Source: Agrococcus sp. ARC_14 (lineage in GTDB: Bacteria > Actinomycetota > Actinomycetes > Actinomycetales > Microbacteriaceae). From it: 64,000 nt of DNA. Location: contig NZ_JAKUDO010000001.1 in NCBI RefSeq assembly GCF_022436485.1, forward strand, positions 1,674,001 through 1,738,000, in the 5' to 3' direction. A program made the position numbers and the translations under genes. The notes beneath the pieces are model-generated. The model made no database searches. It was given only the letters and a program-made list of their open reading frames with translations, and was not told the DNA's origin. Numbering within the stretch: position 1 is the stretch's first letter; the number at the start of each line of letters is the position of its first letter. Shown here one piece after another: positions 57,743 through 64,000 of the stretch.

Positions 57743-58710
57743 CAGTGCTCCTGGGGATCGGCGGCGTGAGCCGGGAGGTCGGTGACGGCGACGCGCGCGG
57801 CGTCGGCGTCGGCGGGGGTGGGGAAGCCGGTGCCCGGCATGGCGGCGGCAGCGGAGCCGTGCGCGACGGCCTGGCGCAGACGGCCAGCGGCGTCGTCACC
57901 GCGCGCGTCGGCGATCAGCCAGCCCGCGAGGCTCGCGTCGCCGGCGCCCACGGTGGAGCGCACGGTGGTCGGCGGCGGCGACGCGTGGAGCACGCCGTCA
58001 GCGTCGGCGAGGACGGCGCCGTCGCCGCCGAGCGTGAGCAGCACGCTGCCGACGCCGAGGCCGACGAGGGCCGTGGCGGCCGCTGCGGCCGCGTCCGTGC
58101 TGTCGATGGCACCGTGGCTGAGGCCCAGCAGCTCCTCGAGCTCCTCGTCGTTGGGCTTCGCCAGGTCGACGCCGCCGGCGGCGACGGTAGCCATGAGCGG
58201 CGCGCCGGAGGTGTCCACGGCGATGCGGATCCCCGGGTTGGCAGCGCGCGCGACGCGCATCGTCTCGACCACGATCTCGGGGCCGGCTCCCGCAGGCACG
58301 GAGCCCGCGATCACGAGCCAATCGGCGCCGACCGCATGCGTGCGCACGGCGTCGAGCGTCGCGGCGATCGAGCGCTCGGCGAGCGCGGCGCCCGGCTCGT
58401 TGACCTTCGTGGTCGTGCCGTCGGGCTCGGTGAGCGCGAGGTTCGTGCGCACCGCGGCGTCGACCGGCACCAGCACGGCGTCGACGCCGTCGGCGGCCAG
58501 CATCGCGGTGAAGGGGTCGTCGGCACCGGCCGGCACGATCGCGCGGCTGGGCACACCCGCGGCGCGCAGCACTCTGGTCACGTTGACGCCCTTGCCTGCT
58601 GCCACGGTGACCGAAGCCGCGGAGGCGCGGTGCACGGTCCCGCGCTCGAGCGGTGCGTCGAGCGTGACGGTGCGGTCGATGGATGGGTTGAGCGTGAGCG
58701 TGAGGATCAT
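57742..58710 (-). CDS. fruK: 1-phosphofructokinase
   Basis: Phosphorylates fructose 1-phosphate to fructose 1,6-bisphosphate, 322 residues, PfkB family. It starts MILTLTLNPSIDRTVTLDAPL. The PfkB signature 2 with the catalytic Asp is VGAGDASLAGWLIA, and the substrate region is GGKGVN-like (VAAGKGVNVTRVLRAAGV). ATG at 58710 overlaps the fruR stop (ATGA), and its own stop overlaps fruA, so all three are coupled. Confidence 0.96.
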   Translation of the reverse strand: MILTLTLNPSIDRTVTLDAPLERGTVHRASAASVTVAAGKGVNVTRVLRAAGVPSRAIVPAGADDPFTAMLAADGVDAVLVPVDAAVRTNLALTEPDGTTTKVNEPGAALAERSIAATLDAVRTHAVGADWLVIAGSVPAGAGPEIVVETMRVARAANPGIRIAVDTSGAPLMATVAAGGVDLAKPNDEELEELLGLSHGAIDSTDAAAAAATALVGLGVGSVLLTLGGDGAVLADADGVLHASPPPTTVRSTVGAGDASLAGWLIADARGDDAAGRLRQAVAHGSAAAAMPGTGFPTPADADAARVAVTDLPAHAADPQEH

Positions 58711-59492
58711 GCGACCTGCACCTCGCATCCGGCGTCTTCCAGGGCCGCAGCCAACGAGGCGCTGGGCGAGGCGTCGGTGAGCAGCACGTCGACCTGCTCG
58801 AGTGCAGCGAAGCGGCAGAGCGAGGCCTCGCCGAGCTTGGTGCTGTCGGCGAGCACGGCCACGCGGCGGCCCGCGGCGACGATGGCTGACTTCACTGCGG
58901 CCTCGTCGGGGTCTGGCGTCGTGATCCCATGCTCGTCGATGCCGTTCGCGCCCAGGACGACGACGTCGGGGCGCAGCGCCGCGATGGACAGCACCGTCTG
59001 CGCGCCGACCGCCGCGCCGGTCACCGCGCGGATGCGGCCGCCGATCGCGTGCACCTCGATGGAGGGGTGTGCGGCGAGCTGCTGCGCGATGGCGGGGGAG
59101 TGCGTCGCGACGATGAGCCGCGGTCCGTCGGAGCGCGGCCAGGTGGCGACGAGCGCCGCCGCGAGCGCTGCGCTGGTGGTGCCGGCGTCGAGCAGGAGGC
59201 TCGTGGCACCGAGTGCCAGGAGCCGCTCGCCCGCGAGCCTCGCGATGCGCTGCTTGCCCTCGGTGTTGGCGCCCTCGCGCTCGGCGACCGCCGTCTCGAC
59301 GAGGCTCGAGCGGCCGGCGGCGACGGCGCCCCCGTGCACCCGCCGGGCGATGCCCGCGCGCTCGAGGGTGTCGAGGTCGCGACGCACGGTCTCCGCCGTG
59401 ATGCCGAGCTCTCGTGCGACCTCTGCCACCAGCACGCGGCCGTCAGCCTGAATGCGTGCGGCGATCTCGTCGCGGCGCTGGGTTGCGAGCAT
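58707..59492 (-). CDS. fruR: DeoR-family transcriptional regulator of fructose operon
   Basis: 261-residue DeoR-type regulator. The N-terminal helix-turn-helix is RDEIAARIQADGRVLVAEVARELGITAETVRRDL, followed by the DeoR effector domain with KQRIARLAGERL and GTTSAALAAAL, which senses a phosphorylated sugar. It is the first gene of the fru operon. ATG at 59492 has AAGGAGG upstream. A block of five 10-bp repeats lies just upstream, its likely binding site. Confidence 0.94.
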   Translation of the reverse strand: MLATQRRDEIAARIQADGRVLVAEVARELGITAETVRRDLDTLERAGIARRVHGGAVAAGRSSLVETAVAEREGANTEGKQRIARLAGERLLALGATSLLLDAGTTSAALAAALVATWPRSDGPRLIVATHSPAIAQQLAAHPSIEVHAIGGRIRAVTGAAVGAQTVLSIAALRPDVVVLGANGIDEHGITTPDPDEAAVKSAIVAAGRRVAVLADSTKLGEASLCRFAALEQVDVLLTDASPSASLAAALEDAGCEVQVA

Positions 59493-59516
59493 CGTTGCCT
59501 CCTTGTCGGCACGCTA

Positions 59517-59566
59517 GCAGGCAAGCGCAGACAAACGCAATCAAACACAGAAATACGCAGATAGCG
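59517..59566. promoter_or_regulatory. Five tandem 10-bp operator repeats upstream of fruR
   Basis: Units of exactly 10 bp: GCAGGCAAGC, GCAGACAAAC, GCAATCAAAC, ACAGAAATAC and GCAGATAGCG. The consensus is GCAGACAAAC; on the minus strand it reads GTTTGTCTGC. One repeat per helical turn fits a DeoR-family oligomer bound along one DNA face. It lies 25 bp before the fruR start. Confidence 0.7.
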
Positions 59567-59609
59567 TGGCGCGACGACGACCGCGATGAGTCTCGCGGTC
59601 AGTGGAGGC

Positions 59610-60365
59610 TCAGACGCCCCTGGCGAGCGCCGCGGCGCCGATGATGCCGGCGTTGTTGCGCAGCTTCGCGGGCACGATCGGCGTCTGCAGGTCGAGCAGC
59701 GGCAGGAACTCCTCCGACGACTTCGAGACGCCGCCGCCGACCACGAACAGGTCGGGCGAGAAGATGAACTCGAGGTGGCTGTAGTAGCGCTGCAGGCGCG
59801 CCGCCCAGGCCTCCCAGCTGAGCTCCTCCCGCTCGCGTGCCTTGTTCGAGGCGCGCGACTCGGCGTCGTGCCCGTCGAGCTCGAGGTGGCCGAGCTCAGC
59901 GTTCGGGATGAGCACGCCGTTGTAGATGAGCGCGCCGCCGATGCCCGTGCCGAGCGTCGTCATGATGACGAGACCCGAGGCATCCTTCGCCGCCCCGTAG
60001 TGATCCTCGGCGAAGCCCGCCGCATCCGCGTCGTTGACGAAGTGGATGTCGCGACCGAGCGCCCGCTCGAAGAGCCGCTCGGCCTCGAGCCCGATCCACT
60101 CCTTCGAGACGTTGGCGGCGCTCATGGTGCGACCGTGGCGCACGATGGCGGGGAAGGTCACGCCGATGGGGGTGTCCTTCTCGATCTCGAGCCGCTCGAC
60201 CAGCTCGACCACCGCGTCGCGGATCGCGTCGGGCTCGCCGCCCTCCGGCGTCGGCACCTTCACGCGATCGCTCAGCAGCTCGCCGTCCCTCACATCGACG
60301 AGCGCCGCCTTCACGCCCGTGCCGCCGATGTCGACGCCGACTGCCTTGTCCTTTGACTTCGCCAC
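59610..60365 (-). CDS. ppgK: Polyphosphate glucokinase
   Basis: Phosphorylates glucose using polyphosphate or ATP, 251 residues, typical for actinobacterial PpgK. ROK-family signatures: GVDIGGTGVKAALVD (phosphate loop), GVTFPAIVRHGRTMSAANV, catalytic Asp in FVNDADAAGFAE, and GTGIGGALIYNG. It ends ALARGV. ATG at 60365. Together with the fru operon it points to sugar-phosphate supply. Convergent-ended with fruR's upstream region. Confidence 0.95.
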   Translation of the reverse strand: MAKSKDKAVGVDIGGTGVKAALVDVRDGELLSDRVKVPTPEGGEPDAIRDAVVELVERLEIEKDTPIGVTFPAIVRHGRTMSAANVSKEWIGLEAERLFERALGRDIHFVNDADAAGFAEDHYGAAKDASGLVIMTTLGTGIGGALIYNGVLIPNAELGHLELDGHDAESRASNKAREREELSWEAWAARLQRYYSHLEFIFSPDLFVVGGGVSKSSEEFLPLLDLQTPIVPAKLRNNAGIIGAAALARGV

Positions 60366-60409
60366 GGCGACGATCCTGCCACGGATCCGCCCGCGAGGCG
60401 GCAGGGCGC

Positions 60410-61279
60410 TCAGGCCGAGGGCAGCGTCAGGATCTCCGCGCCCGTCTCGCGCACCACGATCGTGTGCTCGAACTGCGCCGTGATGGAGCGATCCTTCGTC
60501 ACGACCGTCCAGCCGTCATCCCACATCTCCCACTCGTGCGTGCCGAGCGTGAGCATCGGCTCGATCGTGAAGACCATCCCGGGCAGGATCTCGGCGTCGA
60601 AGCGATCGGTGTCGTAATGGGGGATGATCAGGCCGGAGTGGAACGACGTGCCCACGCCGTGGCCGGTGAAGTCGCGCACGACGCCGTAGTCGAAGCGCTT
60701 CGCGTACATCTCGATGGCGCGGCCGATCACGTTGACGCGGCGGCCGGGCATGACCGTCTTGATCGCCCGTCGCAGCGACTCCTCCGTGCGCTCGACGAGC
60801 TGCGCGACCGCCTCGCTCGTCTGGCCGACGGCGAAGGTGCGGTTCGAGTCGCCGTGCACGCCGTCCTTGAAGGCGGTGATGTCGATGTTGACGATGTCGC
60901 CCTCCTCGAGGACGGTGTCGTCGGGGATGCCATGGCAGATGACCTCGTTGACGCTCGAGCAGACCGACTTCGCGAAGCCGCGGTAGCCGAGCGTCGAGGG
61001 GTAGGCGCCGTGACCGGTGACGACGTCGTGCCCGATGGCGTCGAGCTCGTCGGTCGTGATGCCGGGCCGCACGGCGGCGCCGACGGCTGCGATGGCGTCG
61101 GCGGCGATGGTGCCGGCGGCACGGATGCGCTCGATGGTCTCATCGTCGTAGACGTCGCCGGTGGTGTGCTTGGCGGGGCCAGGCTTGCCCACGTACTCGG
61201 GCCGGGTGATGGATGCGTCCACTCGGCGCTGGGGGCCGAGCCGGCCGGGGATGAGGTGACCTGCGGCGTCCTTCGGCAT
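60410..61279 (-). CDS. map: Methionine aminopeptidase (type I)
   Basis: Removes N-terminal Met, 289 residues. The metal ligands of the family are visible in NIDITAFKDGVHGDSNRTF (two Asp), FTGHGVGTSFHSG (His), FTIEPMLTLGTHEW (Glu) and QFEHTIVV (Glu). An N-terminal extension of about 40 residues is typical of the actinobacterial enzyme. ATG at 61279 is supported by a TAGGAT box 7 nt upstream; an ATG at 61288 lies inside that box. Confidence 0.96.
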   Translation of the reverse strand: MPKDAAGHLIPGRLGPQRRVDASITRPEYVGKPGPAKHTTGDVYDDETIERIRAAGTIAADAIAAVGAAVRPGITTDELDAIGHDVVTGHGAYPSTLGYRGFAKSVCSSVNEVICHGIPDDTVLEEGDIVNIDITAFKDGVHGDSNRTFAVGQTSEAVAQLVERTEESLRRAIKTVMPGRRVNVIGRAIEMYAKRFDYGVVRDFTGHGVGTSFHSGLIIPHYDTDRFDAEILPGMVFTIEPMLTLGTHEWEMWDDGWTVVTKDRSITAQFEHTIVVRETGAEILTLPSA

Positions 61280-61286
61280 AGGCTCC

Positions 61287-61292
61287 ATCCTA
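61287..61292 (-). promoter_or_regulatory. -10 box of the leaderless map promoter
   Basis: TAGGAT on the minus strand, 7 nt, then ATG at 61279. The sequence is almost the same as the nif3-like promoter at 52511. Confidence 0.55.
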
Positions 61293-61326
61293 AGCAGACC
61301 GCACCGAGCAACCCCGGGAGGAACGC

Positions 61327-61500
61327 ATGGCCGAGTACTGGTACAACCTGGAGACCGGCGTCGTCGAGGAGGGCATGGTCTCGCCCGGCTACGACCGTGC
61401 AGGGCCCTTCACCTCGCGTGAAGAGGCGGCACGAGCGCCGGAGATCATCAAGGAGCGCTCGCGCGCGTGGGCCGAAGAGGACGCGGCCGAGGACAAGTAG
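61327..61500 (+). CDS. Small SPOR-like conserved protein
   Basis: 57-residue protein starting MAEYWYNLETGVVEEGMVSP and ending EDAAEDK. Short proteins of this kind, with a YWYNLxTGxVE start and a GPFxSREEAARAP segment, are conserved in actinobacteria and carry a SPOR-like pattern. ATG at 61327 has GGGAGGAAC upstream. It is divergent from map and often missed because of its size. Function is unknown. Confidence 0.85.
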   Translation: MAEYWYNLETGVVEEGMVSPGYDRAGPFTSREEAARAPEIIKERSRAWAEEDAAEDK

Positions 61501-61508
61501 GCGGCGCT

Positions 61509-62018
61509 TCAGCTCGCCGCGAGGACCTTTCGCAGCGTGCGCAGGTTGCGCGTCGTGACGCGATCCTTCGCGGTGCGCTCGAGCGCCTTGGCGAACGGGC
61601 TCGTGAGCGTCGTGCCCTTCGGGTTCGACCAGTGCACGACGGCGTCGCCCGTGGCGATCGTCTCGCCATCGCCGGGCTCGAGCTCCGCGAGCTCCGCAGC
61701 CAGACCGCGCTCGAGCTCGAACACCACATAGGGGGTGTGCTCGTCATCCTCGGCGTGCGGGTAGTCCGCGACGATCGCGGCGAGCGCGTCGATCGCGATG
61801 CCGAGCACGCGGATGCGCCTGCCGTACCGCGCCTCCAAGGCAGCCTCCGCTGCCTGGGCCGCGGCCGAGGCATCCGTCGCCGTGACCACGGCGTTGCCGC
61901 TCGCGAGCACGGTGGCGACGTCGCCCAGGCCGGCCTCAGCGAGCAGTGCCCGCAGATCGGCTGAGCGCACCGTCACGCCACCGACGTTGACGCCCCGCAG
62001 CAGCAGCGCGACGCGCAT
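61509..62018 (-). CDS. DUF1697 domain-containing protein
   Basis: 169 residues. The diagnostic start is MRVALLLRGVNVGG, followed by VASGNAVVTATD and the closing SPFAKALERTAKDRVTTRNLRTLRKV. Function unknown; the DUF1697 family is widespread in bacteria. ATG at 62018 is 1 bp after the panB stop, so the two are co-transcribed. Confidence 0.9.
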   Translation of the reverse strand: MRVALLLRGVNVGGVTVRSADLRALLAEAGLGDVATVLASGNAVVTATDASAAAQAAEAALEARYGRRIRVLGIAIDALAAIVADYPHAEDDEHTPYVVFELERGLAAELAELEPGDGETIATGDAVVHWSNPKGTTLTSPFAKALERTAKDRVTTRNLRTLRKVLAAS

Positions 62019-62019
62019 C

Positions 62020-62898
62020 TCAGTACTCGTGCTCGGGGGCGGGGTAGGCGCCGCTCGCGACATCCTCGCGGAACGACACGGCGGCCTCCTCCAGGGTCTT
62101 GGCGAGCTGCGCGTACTGCTTCACGAACTTCGGGATGCGGCCCGTCGTCATGCCGGCCCAGTCGCTCCACACGAGCAGCTGACCGTCGCAGTGCGGGCCG
62201 GCGCCGACGGAGAGCGTCGGGATCGTCAGCGCCTCGGTGACGGCCTTCGCAGCTTCGGAGGGCACCATCTCGAGCACGACGGCGAACGCGCCTGCCTCCT
62301 GCACCGCGAGCGCGTCGCGCAGCAGCTGGTCTGCGCCATCCTCGCCGCGACCCTGGATCACGTGGCCGCCCAGGCCGTGCTCAGACTGCGGTGTGTAGCC
62401 CACGTGCCCCATCACGGGGATGCCCGCCTCGACGACCCTGCGGATCTGCTCGGCGGAGCGCACGCCGCCCTCGAGCTTGACCGCGTGCGCACCCGTCTCC
62501 TTCATGAAGCGGATCGCGGTGTGCAGCGCCTCGCGAGCGTTGACCTCATAGGAGCCGAACGGCATGTCGGCGACCACGAGCGCGCGCTTCGCGGCACGCG
62601 CCACGGCACGCGTGAGCGGGATGAGCTCGTCGACCGTCACCGGCAGGGTCGTGTCGTAGCCGAAGACCGTGTTGCCGGCCGAGTCGCCCACCAGCAGGAA
62701 GTCGATGCCCGCCGCGTCGAAGACCTGCGCCGAGAGGTAGTCATAGCTCGTCAGGCCGACGATCTTGACGCCATCCTGCTTCGCCTTCTCGAAGTGCCGG
62801 GTGCGCACCCGCTTCTGGCCGCCGGCCGCTCCGCCGTAGGGCGCGGCGACCTCCTGGGGCTCACCGGACGCGGTCGGACCGCTCTGTTCGAATGCCAT
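62020..62898 (-). CDS. panB: 3-methyl-2-oxobutanoate hydroxymethyltransferase
   Basis: First step of pantothenate synthesis: makes ketopantoate from ketoisovalerate. 292 residues. The active region is KIVGLTSYDYLSAQVFDAAGID, followed by LVGDSAGNTVFGYDTTLPVT with the metal-binding Asp and ADMPFGSYE. The first 30 residues are a low-complexity extension. ATG at 62898 is supported by a TAGGCT box 6 nt upstream. Upstream in the divergent direction is glnA2. Confidence 0.95.
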   Translation of the reverse strand: MAFEQSGPTASGEPQEVAAPYGGAAGGQKRVRTRHFEKAKQDGVKIVGLTSYDYLSAQVFDAAGIDFLLVGDSAGNTVFGYDTTLPVTVDELIPLTRAVARAAKRALVVADMPFGSYEVNAREALHTAIRFMKETGAHAVKLEGGVRSAEQIRRVVEAGIPVMGHVGYTPQSEHGLGGHVIQGRGEDGADQLLRDALAVQEAGAFAVVLEMVPSEAAKAVTEALTIPTLSVGAGPHCDGQLLVWSDWAGMTTGRIPKFVKQYAQLAKTLEEAAVSFREDVASGAYPAPEHEY

Positions 62899-62904
62899 GT
62901 CCCG

Positions 62905-62910
62905 AGCCTA
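62905..62910 (-). promoter_or_regulatory. -10 box of the leaderless panB promoter
   Basis: TAGGCT on the minus strand, then 6 nt, then ATG at 62898. Confidence 0.6.
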
Positions 62911-62929
62911 ACCCGCGCCTCGCGCCCAC

Positions 62930-62935
62930 TAGCCT
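62930..62935 (+). promoter_or_regulatory. -10 box of glnA
   Basis: TAGCCT, 25 nt before the glnA ATG, giving a short leader with AAGAGAGGGG as the ribosome site. Confidence 0.5.
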
Positions 62936-62960
62936 GAGGGAAGGCAAGAGAGGGGCCGGG

Positions 62961-64000
62961 ATGGACAAGCAGCAGGACTTCGTGCTTCGCACGATTGAGG
63001 AGCGCGGCGTCAAGTTCGTCAGGCTGTGGTTCACGGATGTGCTCGGCAAGCTGAAGTCGGTCGCGATCGCGCCGGCAGAGGTCGAAGGCGCCTTCCTGGA
63101 GGGCATGGGCATCGACGGCTCCTCGATCGAGGGGCTCTCGCGCTCCTCCGAGGCCGACGTGATCGCCAAGGCAGACCCCTCGACGTTCCAGGTGCTGCCG
63201 TGGCGGGGCGAGACCGATCCGACCGCCCGCATGTTCTGCGACATCTTCACGCCCGACGGCGAGCCCGCCGCCGCCGACCCGCGCCACGTGCTCAAGCGCA
63301 CGCTCGCGAAGGCAGCCGACCGCGGCTTCAGCTTCTACACGCATCCCGAGTGCGAGTTCTACCTGCTGAAGTCAGACGACGTGCACAGCCCGGAGCCCGT
63401 GGATCGCGCCGGCTACTTCGACAACGTCCCGGGCGGCACCGCGCACGACTTCCGGCGCGCGAGCGTGCGGATGCTCGAGGACATCGGTATCTCGGTGGAG
63501 TTCAGCCACCACGAGGCGGGACCGGGCCAGAACGAGATCGATCTGCGCTACGCCGATGCGCTCTCGACCGCCGACAACATCATGACGTTCCGCACGATCG
63601 TCAAGGAGGTCGCGATCTCGGAGGGCGTCTTCGCCACCTTCATGCCCAAGCCCTTCGAAGGGCACCCTGGCAGCGGCATGCACACGCACATGTCGCTGTT
63701 CGAGGGGGAGCGCAACGCCTTCCACGACCCGAGCGGCAAGTACCAGCTGTCGAAGATCGGCCGTCAGTTCGTCGCGGGCCTGCTGCATCATGCGCCCGAG
63801 TTCACGGCGGTGACGAACCAATTCGTCAACTCCTACAAGCGACTGTGGGCCGGTGACGAGGCGCCCAGCTTCGTCAGCTGGGGGCACAACAACCGCTCGG
63901 CGCTCGTGCGCGTGCCGCTCTCGAAGCCGAACAAGGCGCAGTCGGCGCGCGTGGAGTACCGCGGCCTCGACTCGGCGGCCAACCCGTACCTCGCGTTCTC
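62961..64000 (+). CDS. glnA: Glutamine synthetase (GlnA2-like), partial
   Basis: The first 346 residues are present; the gene runs off the right edge. Type I glutamine synthetase: DGSSIEGLS (early motif), HHEAGPGQNEIDLRY, PKPFEGHPGSGMHTHMS (the ATP-binding region) and NSYKRL. The start KQQDFVLRTIEERGVKFVRLWFTDVLGKLKSVAIAPAE matches the GlnA2 branch (MtGlnA2-like), whose members lie next to panB in actinobacteria. ATG at 62961 with AAGAGAGGGG upstream. Confidence 0.95.
   Translation, partial: MDKQQDFVLRTIEERGVKFVRLWFTDVLGKLKSVAIAPAEVEGAFLEGMGIDGSSIEGLSRSSEADVIAKADPSTFQVLPWRGETDPTARMFCDIFTPDGEPAAADPRHVLKRTLAKAADRGFSFYTHPECEFYLLKSDDVHSPEPVDRAGYFDNVPGGTAHDFRRASVRMLEDIGISVEFSHHEAGPGQNEIDLRYADALSTADNIMTFRTIVKEVAISEGVFATFMPKPFEGHPGSGMHTHMSLFEGERNAFHDPSGKYQLSKIGRQFVAGLLHHAPEFTAVTNQFVNSYKRLWAGDEAPSFVSWGHNNRSALVRVPLSKPNKAQSARVEYRGLDSAANPYLAF

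Overview
The window is a 64-kb piece of a high-GC (roughly 70 percent by eye) actinobacterial chromosome. Gene order and protein content point to the family Microbacteriaceae; the genus is not determined. Supporting signs are the hrcA-dnaJ-phoH-ybeY-era...leuA-recO-uppS...glyS-dus-dgt-dnaG backbone shared by actinobacteria, the aceE-fasR-fabD-fabH-acpP-fabF cluster, DUF3145 and DUF4870 proteins, a polyphosphate glucokinase, a GlnA2-type glutamine synthetase, and very many leaderless genes whose start codon lies 6-7 nt after a TAnnnT -10 box. I see no phage, insertion sequence or CRISPR array.

Layout. 1-1.6 kb: end of an unidentified gene, then a divergent MarR regulator/SDR pair with two matching palindromes. 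1.7-5.7 kb: comEA-comEC (DNA uptake) and holA. 5.8-5.9 kb: a mirrored array of 20-bp repeats. 6-10.3 kb: rpsT (minus), lepA, a DUF1990 gene, hemW. 10.3-17.6 kb: a DUF4870 protein (minus), then hrcA (with a CIRCE-like operator), dnaJ, a HIT protein, phoH, ybeY, a CNNM/CBS protein and era. 17.6-23.6 kb: an accessory block interrupting the backbone, with a CPBP protease-like membrane protein, a two-component system, an alpha/beta hydrolase and a MacB/FtsX-type ABC transporter. 23.6-33.6 kb: leuA with a leucine-codon leader peptide, recO, uppS, a nucleotidyltransferase-like gene, glyS, dusB, dgt, dnaG. 33.6-37.5 kb: lipoprotein, tRNA-Asn, def, a DMT transporter, a glycosyltransferase, tRNA-Met. 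37.5-38.5 kb: a less GC-rich patch with an orphan membrane protein. 38.6-42.7 kb: LtrA-like protein, a DSD1/D-threonine aldolase-like enzyme, an LLM flavin enzyme and a DUF1684 protein, then four tandem palindromic repeats. 43-51.1 kb: DUF3145 and the pyruvate-to-fatty-acid cluster on the minus strand. 51.2-55.2 kb: peroxiredoxin, peptidase E, tRNA-Val, Nif3-like protein, a coiled-coil protein that lost its zinc ribbon, and an acetyltransferase-like gene. 55.3-55.6 kb: RNase P RNA (rnpB). 55.8-64 kb: the fruR-fruK-fruA operon, ppgK, map, a small SPOR-like protein, DUF1697, panB and the start of a glnA2-like gene.

How the parts work together. AceE supplies acetyl-CoA to the adjacent FAS II initiation and elongation genes, with a FasR-type regulator between them. 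FruR, FruK and FruA import and phosphorylate fructose. HrcA probably represses its own hrcA-dnaJ unit through the CIRCE element. leuA is probably controlled by transcription attenuation. Regulatory DNA is unusually easy to read here: paired operators, tandem operators, perfect-hairpin terminators and recurrent leaderless promoters. Repeat families sit at 3' ends and between convergent genes.
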